Origin: a virus
Strand: one strand, 5' to 3'
DNA: 20,965 bases
Virus record (IMG/VR): IMGVR_UViG_3300009436_000138
Location: 1-20,965 of that record
A program made the translations under genes and the position numbers. Positions within the stretch are counted from its first letter, which is position 1; every line of letters starts with the position of its first letter. Positions 1 through 8,097 of this stretch are shown one piece after another. The notes below the pieces were generated by a model, which saw only the letters and a list, made by a program, of their open reading frames with translations, was not told the origin of the DNA and did not search any database.

Positions 1-1766
1 ACAGTTTGGTCAGGAGATGTATTAGCAATTACACCCCCATTAGAAAGACTAATCCCTGTACCCGCAGATAAAGCGGCAACTACATTGGTCGTATCTGTAA
101 CGTCTGCACTGGCCTCTACACCATCTAGCTTAGTACCGTCACCAGCAACATCGCGTCCATCTACTGTACCAGAGACTGCAATGTTACCAACTACGTCTAG
201 CTTCTCTGTAATAGAATTAGTGCCTGTGTTTATTCCTACATTACCAGAAGAATCAACCTTAAAACGAGCAGTACCTGAAGTCCCTGTAGCAATAGTTGCT
301 CCTGTTGTCCCTAACGTAAGTCTTGAAACATCTCCAGTTTGCAGCTCTAAATTAAATATATCGTCTGAGCCAGCCCTTACAGCATTTATTTCTGCAACTT
401 GTGACGAGATAGTCCCATCGTTATCGCCAGCATCAAATGTAATGCCTGTACCAAAACCATCTTGCATGTCGCCTGTACTTATAGCACACATACGCAAAAC
501 AGAAAGGCTTGCATTAGTTGTGCCATGTGTCCTGCACAAATAACTTTCACCACCAGTTACGTCTAAGTCTATAGCTTTAATAGTTCCGTTTACGTCTAAC
601 TCCGCAGTAGGTGTTCCTTGTTTAATACCTACTCTGTTGTTAGTTGAGTCAACAATTAAAGTATTTGTGTCTACTGCGAGGCCAGTAAAAGCAGGGCTGC
701 TATTAGTCCCTAAACCTAAGTTAGTTCTTGCTGTAGCTGCATTGTTTAAGTCTGATAGGTTATTATTAGCAATCAAAGCTCCTGATAAAGAAGCATAAGC
801 AGCTACCCATGAGCTTCCCTCGTAAACCATCATAGCATCTGTTGAGGTATTAAAATATAAAGTACCTGCAACAAGAGCATTGCCATCGTTATCCGTTGAG
901 GGGTCACTGGACTTTTGCCCTAAGTATCTGTCATCAAAAGAATCAAAGGCAGCTAGTGCTGAATCTCTCGCAGCTTCTGCGGCAGTTTGTGCCGTGGCTG
1001 CTGAGGTAGCACTGTTAGATGAACTAGTGGCACTCCCTGCAGAAGCGGTTGCTGAGTTAGCAGATGCTGTGGCGCTAGTTGCTGCATTGGTGGCTGAAGT
1101 AGCTGCTGCAGTTTCACTAGTACCCGCATTAGTAGCTGAAGTAGCTGCTGCTGTTGCACTGTTAGCAGAAGCTGTAGCACTTGTAGCTGAAGCTGTAGCT
1201 GATGTACCTGCGTTAGTTTCACTAGTGCTTGCTTCTGAAGCTTTAGTGGTTGCAGTAGTAGCTGAGCCTGATGCACTAGTTGCACTAGTAGATGCTGCTG
1301 TAGCACTATTAGAAGCTGCAGTAGCTGAAGTACCAGCGTTAGTTTCACTAGTAGCTGCATTAGTAGCTGAAGTGCTTGCCTCTGATGCTTTGGTAGTTGC
1401 AGTAGTAGCAGAAGTACCAGCATTAGTTTCACTAGTAGCTGCCGCAGTTGCACTATTAGCAGAAGCTGTAGCACTTGTAGCTGAAGCTGTTGCAGATGTT
1501 GCAGACTGAGTAGCAGATGTTGCAGAAGCAGTCGCAGAGTCAGCAGACTGTGTAGCACTCGTAGATGATGCTGTAGCACTAGTAGCAGATGCTGTAGCAC
1601 TATTAGCTGAGTCAGTTTCGCTAGTAGCTGCTGCAATCTCACTTAGTTTAGCGTTAGCTGCGAATGACTGAGCACCAGCAAGCTCTGCATTATTAGAAGC
1701 ACTAAAGCTTCCACCCTCTGCAGGGTCTGCTACTAAGCTAGATTCTGGTGTATATTCAATAGCCAT
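1..1766 (-). CDS. Tail fibre protein, 3' end cut by the window edge
   Basis: The minus strand is open from ATG at 1766 to the window edge with no stop, giving about 588 residues. AAGGAG lies just upstream of the start. In order: a short head (residues 1-48), about 30 heptads of the type S-A-T-x-x-x-x (49-258), a segment with the fibre-like strings GTLYFNTSTDAMMVYEG and ARTNLGLGT, and a distal part with GTVDGRDVAGDGTKLDGVE, a motif common in fibres of environmental phages. The low-complexity shaft and repeated short beta-type motifs fit a trimeric tail fibre that would contact the host surface. It is the last visible gene of the late operon, 12 bp after the adaptor gene. The C-terminal receptor-binding part is missing. 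The shaft is assigned by composition, not by detected homology. Confidence 0.8.
   Translation of the reverse strand, partial: MAIEYTPESSLVADPAEGGSFSASNNAELAGAQSFAANAKLSEIAAATSETDSANSATASATSATASSTSATQSADSATASATSATQSATSATASATSATASANSATAAATSETNAGTSATTATTKASEASTSATNAATSETNAGTSATAASNSATAASTSATSASGSATTATTKASEASTSETNAGTSATASATSATASANSATAAATSATNAGTSETAAATSATNAATSATASANSATASAGSATSSSNSATSAATAQTAAEAARDSALAAFDSFDDRYLGQKSSDPSTDNDGNALVAGTLYFNTSTDAMMVYEGSSWVAAYASLSGALIANNNLSDLNNAATARTNLGLGTNSSPAFTGLAVDTNTLIVDSTNNRVGIKQGTPTAELDVNGTIKAIDLDVTGGESYLCRTHGTTNASLSVLRMCAISTGDMQDGFGTGITFDAGDNDGTISSQVAEINAVRAGSDDIFNLELQTGDVSRLTLGTTGATIATGTSGTARFKVDSSGNVGINTGTNSITEKLDVVGNIAVSGTVDGRDVAGDGTKLDGVEASADVTDTTNVVAALSAGTGISLSNGGVIANTSPDQT
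993..1622 (-). repeat. 21-bp periodic coding repeat (about 30 heptads) in the tail fibre
   Basis: In the fibre frame the protein runs in strict seven-residue units beginning S-A-T or S-E-T, for example SATASAN, SATAAAT, SETNAGT and SATNAAT. A paired unit SATTATT-KASEAST occurs twice. At the DNA level this is a degenerate 21-bp tandem repeat. It also produces long spurious open frames on both strands here, which should not be annotated as genes. Such arrays can change length by recombination. Confidence 0.85.
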
Positions 1767-1778
1767 TATGACATCTCC

Positions 1779-2540
1779 TTAAAATTGAGCAGTGTTAGAG
1801 TAAGTCTGTATGTGAGACCCACCTCTTGCTTTTCTTTGAATTTCTTCCTGATTTAACTCAAGTATACCTTGGAGTTGTTGGGCAGTATATTTAGCTGACC
1901 TTTCATCTTCTCCAACGTAATCAAATGCATGAGCTATAGCACCCCATAGTAAAACTCTTTCGTTACTATCTCTTAACCAATTAGGTACTTCTGCACCTAC
2001 GTAGTAGTTACCGCTTGATGCTGGGAACTCTACAGAACCCTCAGCGTCAACAGTAGAAGCTGTAGCTAACCCTGCATCTATGTTTGTTTGGTTAACAAAG
2101 TATCTTGCGTCTAAATCAGTAAGCCTTCTATAGTAGTGTACTTCATAAGTATCCCCAAGCTTAGCTTCAGGGTAGAAGATTACTGAAGGGCCTTTACGGG
2201 CGTATGATTCTTGCTTATGAGTGTAGTCATTATCTTGCATAGCTAGTAGAGAGAGTTTCTCATCGAATACATAGCTGTTACCTTCTGAGTCTAACTTACG
2301 TACCTGTATAATCTCTGAAAGGTCTGTAGGAAGCGTAAGGGTTGTTTCACCCACGCCAGTACTTGTTACTGCAGAGTATGTATATGTGTGCTCAAGAGGT
2401 GGTATTCTTAGTTTCCTATAACAGAAATCAGCTGAGTAATCTAAGAAATCAGCAACAAGTGCATCGGTCATTACATTTGAATCTCTATTCACCCATGATC
2501 TAACTTTTGTAACTAAAGCATCGTATAGTGGAGTTGACAT
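1779..2540 (-). CDS. Head-tail adaptor protein, SU10-adaptor-like
   Basis: This 253-aa protein sits between capsid and fibre genes, the usual place for a connector. Its N-terminus (LYDALVTKVRSWVNRD, then a helix with DFLDYSADFCYRKLR), the central TLTLPTDLSEIIQVR stretch, the VHYYRR segment and the C-terminal helical half with AIAHAFDYVGEDERSAKY match the layout of SU10/gp11-type adaptors. These bind below the portal ring and join head to tail. The start ATG has GGAGA upstream. The gene follows the 101-aa gene by 17 bp and precedes the fibre by 12 bp. The family call rests on recognised pattern and position. A T7 gp11-like tail tubular protein is the main alternative and would have the same role. 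Confidence 0.7.
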   Translation of the reverse strand: MSTPLYDALVTKVRSWVNRDSNVMTDALVADFLDYSADFCYRKLRIPPLEHTYTYSAVTSTGVGETTLTLPTDLSEIIQVRKLDSEGNSYVFDEKLSLLAMQDNDYTHKQESYARKGPSVIFYPEAKLGDTYEVHYYRRLTDLDARYFVNQTNIDAGLATASTVDAEGSVEFPASSGNYYVGAEVPNWLRDSNERVLLWGAIAHAFDYVGEDERSAKYTAQQLQGILELNQEEIQRKARGGSHIQTYSNTAQF

Positions 2541-2557
2541 TTATTGTCTCCTATGTT

Positions 2558-2863
2558 TTAACCACGACCTCTACTTACATTAGATGTTAATAGACTCGGG
2601 TACTCTGATTTTATAATTCTTTTTAATTTAGCAACGTCTTGCTTGTTGCTCATAAACTCTGTATGATGTAAATTCATACCATGTTTTTCAAGGATCTCAA
2701 CAGCTACGATATCAGGTATCACAGCAAAAGACCTGTAGTGTGAGGCATCTCCCCCAGAGCTTTGAGTATCTCGGGATTGTTTAGCATAGTTAAGATATTC
2801 AGTTACATCTTGGTGTACTTGTATTTTCTTATCTGCTATCTTGCCTTTAATTTGGTTATCCAT
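2558..2863 (-). CDS. Conserved-looking unknown virion-module protein (101 aa)
   Basis: A small charged soluble protein with a strong site (GGAGG, spaced from ATG at 2863). It lies between the major capsid gene and the adaptor. The N-terminal half is Lys/Gln/Asp-rich and probably helical. The C-terminal half holds FAVIPDIVAVEILEKHGMN followed by an HH dipeptide and LKRIIKSEYPSLLTSN, a compact alpha/beta-looking unit. I do not recognise a named family. Position suggests a minor head or head-completion component. A terminator-like hairpin lies between it and the upstream capsid gene, so it may be transcribed at a lower level than capsid. Confidence 0.7.
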   Translation of the reverse strand: MDNQIKGKIADKKIQVHQDVTEYLNYAKQSRDTQSSGGDASHYRSFAVIPDIVAVEILEKHGMNLHHTEFMSNKQDVAKLKRIIKSEYPSLLTSNVSRGRG

Positions 2864-2878
2864 TTATCCTCCATAGGT

Positions 2879-2908
2879 AAAAAGAAGGGGCCCCCATAAG
2901 GGAGCCCC
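2879..2908 (-). terminator. Rho-independent terminator after the major capsid gene
   Basis: Read on the minus strand, GGGGC and GCCCC arms (2904-2908 and 2887-2891) enclose CCC/GGG pairs and a short loop, followed by TTCTTTTT (2886-2879). It starts 15 bp after the capsid stop codon. Such a partial terminator would keep capsid mRNA abundant relative to the adaptor and fibre genes downstream. Confidence 0.75.
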
Positions 2909-2922
2909 AAAGGTACTAGGGG

Positions 2923-3954
2923 TTATACGCCACCCAGACCTACGATCATACCACAAGCTTTAGGGTTAGTAACAGCTAGTGTGCACTCTTCTACGATCTG
3001 TCCAATAGTGCTATCACCTTGCTGACCAACTTCAGTTTCCTGAAGAGGACGCAGAGTAGCAACCTTGAAGAACGAGGGATCATATACTAACGCTGAGAAG
3101 TTTGCAGAGTTAGTAGTAGCGCCAGAACCAGTGTTATGAGCAAGACCCATAATGTAGTTAGGTACAATGCGGATTTCACCGAAGTCACTGTCGAACAACT
3201 CAATGCTCTGACGGATCTTACCGGTGTCATCTACGTTACGTACAGTGTTGTTACCAGTAGCATGGGCCTTAGAAGACAAGGTACGCTTGTTTAGCGGAGA
3301 AGTCATCAAAGTAGTAGCCTTACCACCAGCTTCATAGATAGCCTGCATAACGTCATCAACTTGGCTTAGCTCGATGTCGTTAAGGTTAGCATCAGAAGAA
3401 CCACGGTTAATAACACCAGCAGTACCGATACCAGTAGTTCCCGGAGCAGTATAAGCAGCAGTTTCACCACCGTTTACTACGAGAGCAGCATCGTTACAGT
3501 AAGCCTGATAACCACCCATAGTGCGAGTACCAGAACCGTTCTTGCTGTGGAAGCTGTGTACGGCATCATGCTCGAGGTCACGACGGAGTTCAGTACCACG
3601 CTTCTTGAGCTGATATGCATATTCGTCAGCAACACCGGCCTGATCTACAGCACGCTTAGTGCCAGAAACCTGTACGGTCTTAGAGTTAATCTGAGTGTAG
3701 TTACCCAGACGAGTACGGTCACCACCAGCAGTCTGAGCACCAGCTACAGTTGAGAAGGTAGAACCTTCAGCAACAGCGCCAGAACCGGGAGCTACGAGCT
3801 CATCAGTCTGCCACTCATGGTAGATTGCTTTAGCAGTGGTTTTGCCAATAGATGACAAGAATGGAGTCTCTTCACGAGAAATCATGGAGATAAAGTTCGC
3901 CAGATCTTGCTTCTCAGAAAGAGTACCAGTAGTTACAAAATTTGTTGCAGCCAT
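2923..3954 (-). CDS. Major capsid protein, SU10-type
   Basis: This 343-aa protein forms the icosahedral shell. The N-terminal signature LANFISMISREETPFLSSIG, followed by HEWQTDEL around residue 50, is typical of the SU10-like major capsid family (DUF5309). So are the SGTKRAVDQAGVADEYAYQ region and a C-terminus ending in a short beta segment, GMIVGLGGV. Length fits the family. It follows the scaffold gene by 39 bp, with AAGGAAA before the ATG, and is followed by a terminator hairpin. Local GC is visibly higher and codon choice more uniform than in neighbours, as often seen for very highly expressed capsid genes. No protease or fused maturation domain is visible in the window. Confidence 0.9.
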   Translation of the reverse strand: MAATNFVTTGTLSEKQDLANFISMISREETPFLSSIGKTTAKAIYHEWQTDELVAPGSGAVAEGSTFSTVAGAQTAGGDRTRLGNYTQINSKTVQVSGTKRAVDQAGVADEYAYQLKKRGTELRRDLEHDAVHSFHSKNGSGTRTMGGYQAYCNDAALVVNGGETAAYTAPGTTGIGTAGVINRGSSDANLNDIELSQVDDVMQAIYEAGGKATTLMTSPLNKRTLSSKAHATGNNTVRNVDDTGKIRQSIELFDSDFGEIRIVPNYIMGLAHNTGSGATTNSANFSALVYDPSFFKVATLRPLQETEVGQQGDSTIGQIVEECTLAVTNPKACGMIVGLGGV

Positions 3955-3993
3955 TTTTAAATTTCCTTATATTATAATTGATTGAATCTATAA

Positions 3994-5100
3994 TTAGCGG
4001 AACTTGCTTAATGACTTTAGAAACTCTAATTCACCTTCTTCACTAGATTCACCAGATAATACCTTTTGCCTAAGGGCGTTAGCATCTCTAGCTTTCCGTT
4101 GGGAGGCTGTTGATTTACGTTTAGTTGGGATACCCTTTGCTTTAGGAGCTGTCTTACGTTTTACAGAGCCCTTTGTAGTCTTCTGTTTAAGTCTTCGATA
4201 ATCATCTACAAACTTAACAACGTTAGCATCCATAATAATATCAAGGAAATCTTGAGGGACACCTTCATCTAGTGCAAACTGACGTACAGCTTCAGAGTCA
4301 AATTCTGGTAAGATAACTTGTATATCTTCTTCAAACTTAACCATAAGCTCGTCTACTTGAGCTTGAAACTGCTCTTGTTGTTTTTGTTGCACTGTAGAAA
4401 GCACGGTCTCTCGTTTATTACGTGCAGCCCAGTATTTCTTTTGGGCAGTCTCACGTTTATCCTTGAGATCATTCAACTCATAGTTATCACCATCTGCACG
4501 AGCTTTCTCAATTTTAGTTTCTAAGTCATGGTAGTCCTGAGCTAACGCAGTCTCTTCTTGTTGTAGTTGCGCTGCTAAGACACTCCCAAGTTCTAAAGCA
4601 TGATTAGTCTTCTCCGAGTATTCCTCTTTGAGTTCTTTCTCAAGCTCACTAACTTCTCTACCCTTCTTAGACAAGTGTTGATCAGTAGCAAAACCTTTAC
4701 GAAGTTCTGACAAAGACACATATTCTGTCTCTCCATCAATCTTGACAGGAACTTTATAGTCCCAGTCTACTTCCTCTTCATCCGGTAAATCGTCATCTTG
4801 GGTAGAATCATCTTCATCCTCATACTCTTCATCGTCTTCAGCGTCTTCCTCATAATCATCGGTATCGTCTTCATCTGCAGCGTCTTCATCATCGGGCATA
4901 TCTTCTTCTGCAGAATCTTCCGGGTCAAGATCAGATTCATCATCATTTGGTAGAGATTCCTCCTCAGGGGGAGTGAGGCCTAAAGCCGCACCCATTGGTC
5001 CCATGGGAACTGGAATGTCATCGATAGATTGACCATCTTGACCAGCGTAAAAACCAGCGTCATCCGAATGGGTAGAGGCTGTATTGTTTTCATTGCTCAT
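3994..5100 (-). CDS. Capsid scaffolding protein (acidic, coiled-coil)
   Basis: This 368-aa protein lies directly upstream of the major capsid gene, the standard scaffold position. Residues about 45-112 are an almost continuous Asp/Glu run. Residues about 145-260 are long charged helices likely to form a coiled coil (EVSELEKELKEEYSEK and a Lys/Glu/Gln-rich segment). The C-terminal 80 residues are strongly basic (KRKTAPKAK, TKRKSTASQRKARD), a common capsid-binding feature. An acidic head, coiled-coil middle and basic tail are the hallmark of scaffolds that guide procapsid assembly and then leave. Scaffolds diverge quickly, so this rests on architecture and synteny rather than sequence identity. 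Start ATG at 5100 with AGGAT upstream. Confidence 0.75.
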   Translation of the reverse strand: MSNENNTASTHSDDAGFYAGQDGQSIDDIPVPMGPMGAALGLTPPEEESLPNDDESDLDPEDSAEEDMPDDEDAADEDDTDDYEEDAEDDEEYEDEDDSTQDDDLPDEEEVDWDYKVPVKIDGETEYVSLSELRKGFATDQHLSKKGREVSELEKELKEEYSEKTNHALELGSVLAAQLQQEETALAQDYHDLETKIEKARADGDNYELNDLKDKRETAQKKYWAARNKRETVLSTVQQKQQEQFQAQVDELMVKFEEDIQVILPEFDSEAVRQFALDEGVPQDFLDIIMDANVVKFVDDYRRLKQKTTKGSVKRKTAPKAKGIPTKRKSTASQRKARDANALRQKVLSGESSEEGELEFLKSLSKFR

Positions 5101-5116
5101 AATTTGTTATCCTATA

Positions 5117-5320
5117 TTAGTCCTGTTTAACCGCCACCTTCTTCTTAGGGGCTCGGGTTTCTTTCTTAATTTCATTTAACTTATTTAAAGCATTACATGC
5201 ATGAACAAAAGTTTCTGCATGGAATCGGGCTTTACCCGGACCTGCAGCTAACTCTTTAATCATAGCGTTAACGGTATTTTCTGTTGATGTAATTGCTCTG
5301 TCCAGTATCTTACTGTCCAT
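5117..5320 (-). CDS. Unknown small basic protein (67 aa)
   Basis: A short gene between the portal and scaffold genes with GGAGAT just before ATG 5320. Its start overlaps the end of the 118-aa gene by 11 bp, so the two are probably translationally coupled. Sequence is helical with a Lys-rich C-terminal tail (RAPKKKVAVK). No family is recognised. Position in the head module suggests a minor assembly or virion protein. Confidence 0.65.
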   Translation of the reverse strand: MDSKILDRAITSTENTVNAMIKELAAGPGKARFHAETFVHACNALNKLNEIKKETRAPKKKVAVKQD

Positions 5321-5666
5321 TATTATCTCCTTCTTGAGATTTATTATGGTCTATTAACTCTTGGTTAAACCCAAAGGTTTCCACATTAATTAGACGTTCT
5401 TTTACAGAACCTAAGCCCATAGCTACGTGGTACAAGTACTCACGCTCTTTGAGACAATGGGGTTCTGTTACTAGCCACTGGGTAAACAAGTCAACTAAGA
5501 TGTCAGAGTACGCTTCAGTAAAGAATTCATCTCTTTCTTTCTTAGCAAACATAGCTGTAGCTAGTGCCTGTTGAGAGTCCCCAAAGGGGTTAGCTTTGTA
5601 CTCTCCAGTGTTTTGGTCCATTTTGGGTTTAAACTTTCGTTTAGCCCCGTTCTTATACTTATCCAC
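5310..5666 (-). CDS. Unknown head-module protein (118 aa), GTG start
   Basis: The start is GTG at 5664-5666, supported by AGAGGAGA a few bases upstream. No better ATG is present. The N-terminal 25 residues are basic and low in structure (KYKNGAKRKFKPK). The rest is acidic and helical, with an aromatic-rich stretch around residues 48-85 including TQWLVTEPHCLKEREYLYHV. It follows the portal gene after a 71-bp gap carrying a GC-rich hairpin and overlaps the next gene by 11 bp. The family is not recognised. By position it may be a minor head protein. Confidence 0.7.
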   Translation of the reverse strand: MDKYKNGAKRKFKPKMDQNTGEYKANPFGDSQQALATAMFAKKERDEFFTEAYSDILVDLFTQWLVTEPHCLKEREYLYHVAMGLGSVKERLINVETFGFNQELIDHNKSQEGDNNGQ

Positions 5667-5698
5667 TATATCTCCTCTGGTTAGTGTCGTAAGTTGAA

Positions 5699-5714
5699 GG
5701 GCCCTTTCGGGCCC
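5699..5714 (-). terminator. GC-rich hairpin after the portal gene
   Basis: On the minus strand two GGGCCC arms flank a GAAA tetraloop, in the gap between portal stop (5738) and the next start (5666). There is no T-run after it, so it is a weak terminator at best. It could instead stabilise or separate the portal transcript. Confidence 0.4.
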
Positions 5715-5737
5715 CTCGTTAGATGAGGATCACCCCC

Positions 5738-7954
5738 TTACATCATACCTCCACCGCCTTGTTCGAGCATAGCTTTGATAGCCTCTGGGTTAATGCCTTG
5801 ACTTTCTGGCCCCATAGGTTGATTAGGCTGTGGCTGCGCACCTTTTGGTAAGGTCATAGTTTGACTAATTAAATCCTGAGCCATCTGATACATTTGTTGT
5901 ACGTCAGGTTGTTCCGGGACATCAGCCCCTTCTTTTGTTGCAGATATACTTAATCTTGACCATTCTTGATATGATTTATCTAAAGCAACTACAAGCTGTT
6001 TCAGGTTATCTTGGATTGCATTCTGAGACTGTATATTAGTATAGTCAACGTTTGCTTGATCCAAAGCAAGCTTAGCTTCTTGGGTTTGAGTGGCAAGTTC
6101 TTTAGCTTTTTGATCTTGCACCGACTGTTGCTTCTTGTCTTCCATTGCGGATTTCTTATACTCATCGGAAGTATAGTCTACTATGTAGTCTAATGGATCT
6201 TCACCTAACGCCTCAATGGTTTTGTAAGCAATGACTGCTGGAGCTGTAGGGTCTATTGCCCCTTTGTACCCAGCTTGCATGAGAGCAGGTAAAACCTTCT
6301 CACCTATCATTGCCATTTTACCCATCACAGTTTTATTACTTGCATCTCCCACATCTGCCTCTACCTGTAACATCATTTCGTTAGGAAGGTCCTTAACATC
6401 AATAGTGCTGTAGAAGTTATTGCGGTCGTAATATTTCATTGATTGGGTACCCATATCCATCTTCATCGTCTTATACACACCTTCACAAAGTGTGGCTAGG
6501 CCGGTCTCCATGAATCTTCTGGCGATATGTTGAATGCGGGTTTGTGCTGCTGTTTGCACAGAAGATACTTTCTGTTCTGAGTTACCAGACACATAGAGAG
6601 TATCATTAAGTCCTTGGGCTGCCTTTGACAGACCATTGGCTTGTTCTTTGTGCTGCTGCAAGAACTCAAGCAGTGGCACAGTACCTGTAGACAAAGCCTC
6701 TGGTGGCATGTTCTTAACAGCCATTGCAGGGTTTCCGTTAGTAGGTACAATTTGTTTTGGCTTCATATTCTGCAGTGCAGAGAAGTCTACAACATTAGGG
6801 TCTGCCAACTTAGGGGAGTAGTTAGTCAAGTAAGTGTTCTCAACAAAACCACGCAGTATAGCAGTAGACGCTAATGTAGAAGGGCGAGTCATATCTGCCA
6901 TAGACAGACCAGCCCATTCGTGAGGGATATCAAAGGCCTTAAGCTCAGCTATTTGAATACAATCGACATCTTCTTCAAAGAGCACATGATCTCCAATTGT
7001 AATAAATCGCTTAAGTTCTGAGATACCATCGCCATCCCGGTCAACACTAATCCAGCACTCTAAAACACTAGCTAGTTGATTAGCTTCTGTCAATTGCACT
7101 TGGGTAAAGTTAGTGTTGCTAAGACCCACTGAGGTTCTTCGGGCAGCTTTCTCATTGTTAATAGCTTGTGCAAAGGTATGGCTATCATTACCTGTATTGT
7201 CCCAGTCAATGCTATCTGCATGATCTGGATACTGTTTGCGAATCTCTGAGCGAGTCATTTCTGTTCTTAGGCCTACAAAGGATGCATCTTCTATAGAGGA
7301 AGCTCCTGCGCTTATAAGAAAAGACTCTGGCTCAATGTTACGGATCTTAATACCACTTTTGTTATGGGTACGCTTGATACGTACTTCTTCGTACACACCA
7401 ATCCCATTTATATACAAGTCACCTACTACTTCTACTTCAGAGTCTGCAAGCAGCACATCCAAGGCTTCAGGGGTAATCTCTTCGTATTCTTCAAAGGTAA
7501 AGTCGTAGTCCTCTACGTACTCCCAGACTACCGCTGCGTTCTTCCAAAGAAGTGCAGCCTTCATCCAAGTGTTGATAATCTCCCAACCTTTATTCTTTTT
7601 AAAGATACAGTAGTTAACTACATCAGAAGCTACCCTAGCTTGGTGAACACCAGTCGCACTTTGTTGTAGTGGTATAAATCTTGCTAATTTTTTATTATTG
7701 AGTAACAACTCAGAAAGTACTGCAGAGTACCCCTCAATTGCCTCAACGGTGTCTGATGACACAATTTTGGATACACCCTGAGGGGCTAAGTGCCCTATAG
7801 GTTGCATCGCATATTCGTATGTTGCTTTCTCTCGCTCATCTGATAGATCAGAGGAATCAAGGAAGTTACCTTGTGAGTTTGCTACTTCAGAGTGGATAAT
7901 GTTCATCAACTCGTCATCTGTTACTGCTTCCATATATCCATCTGGATCATTCAT
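5738..7954 (-). CDS. Portal protein
   Basis: This 738-aa protein lies between TerL and the head genes, and its length suits the large portals of P22/SU10-like phages. The N-terminal third has the usual portal layout: REKATYEYAMQPIGHLAPQG, then helices with SAVLSELLLNNKKLARFIP and an aromatic segment around VWEYVEDYDFTFEEYEE. The middle contains VLECWISVDRDGDGISELKRF, a stem-type segment seen in this portal class. Residues about 595-665 are Gln/Lys-rich coiled coil and the last 40 residues are Pro/Gln/Gly-rich, ending GGGGMM. It would form the dodecameric ring through which TerL drives DNA. AGAGGA precedes ATG 7954. Confidence 0.88.
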   Translation of the reverse strand: MNDPDGYMEAVTDDELMNIIHSEVANSQGNFLDSSDLSDEREKATYEYAMQPIGHLAPQGVSKIVSSDTVEAIEGYSAVLSELLLNNKKLARFIPLQQSATGVHQARVASDVVNYCIFKKNKGWEIINTWMKAALLWKNAAVVWEYVEDYDFTFEEYEEITPEALDVLLADSEVEVVGDLYINGIGVYEEVRIKRTHNKSGIKIRNIEPESFLISAGASSIEDASFVGLRTEMTRSEIRKQYPDHADSIDWDNTGNDSHTFAQAINNEKAARRTSVGLSNTNFTQVQLTEANQLASVLECWISVDRDGDGISELKRFITIGDHVLFEEDVDCIQIAELKAFDIPHEWAGLSMADMTRPSTLASTAILRGFVENTYLTNYSPKLADPNVVDFSALQNMKPKQIVPTNGNPAMAVKNMPPEALSTGTVPLLEFLQQHKEQANGLSKAAQGLNDTLYVSGNSEQKVSSVQTAAQTRIQHIARRFMETGLATLCEGVYKTMKMDMGTQSMKYYDRNNFYSTIDVKDLPNEMMLQVEADVGDASNKTVMGKMAMIGEKVLPALMQAGYKGAIDPTAPAVIAYKTIEALGEDPLDYIVDYTSDEYKKSAMEDKKQQSVQDQKAKELATQTQEAKLALDQANVDYTNIQSQNAIQDNLKQLVVALDKSYQEWSRLSISATKEGADVPEQPDVQQMYQMAQDLISQTMTLPKGAQPQPNQPMGPESQGINPEAIKAMLEQGGGGMM

Positions 7955-8097
7955 ACTAAATTCCTCTAGTTAGGATCATCTCGATCCTTCAGTCAATCAT
8001 TAATAAAAACGGGTTCCAATAGCTTCTCTTTCCCGAAACGTGTATGTCACCTTAAACCGAAACGTTAGCTGGAGGACTAATGGGGAAACTTTCTCAG
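7955..8097. other. TerL-portal spacer with a 9-bp direct repeat
   Basis: This 143-bp gap holds no gene I can support. CCGAAACGT occurs twice on the plus strand (8033-8041 and 8057-8065, 24 bp apart, about two helical turns). A 5-bp inverted repeat, GGATC/GATCC, lies at about 7973-7987 just upstream of the portal start on the minus strand. A paired protein-binding site is possible. No clear terminator or promoter is visible. Confidence 0.4.

Noticed and set aside
85-1642. Long open frames on the plus strand (85-543, 880-1509) and one on the minus strand (953-1642)
   Set aside because: They are shadows of the tail fibre frame. The strong periodic Ala/Val/Leu or Leu/Gln composition comes from the 21-bp repeat read out of frame, and they lack suitable starts.
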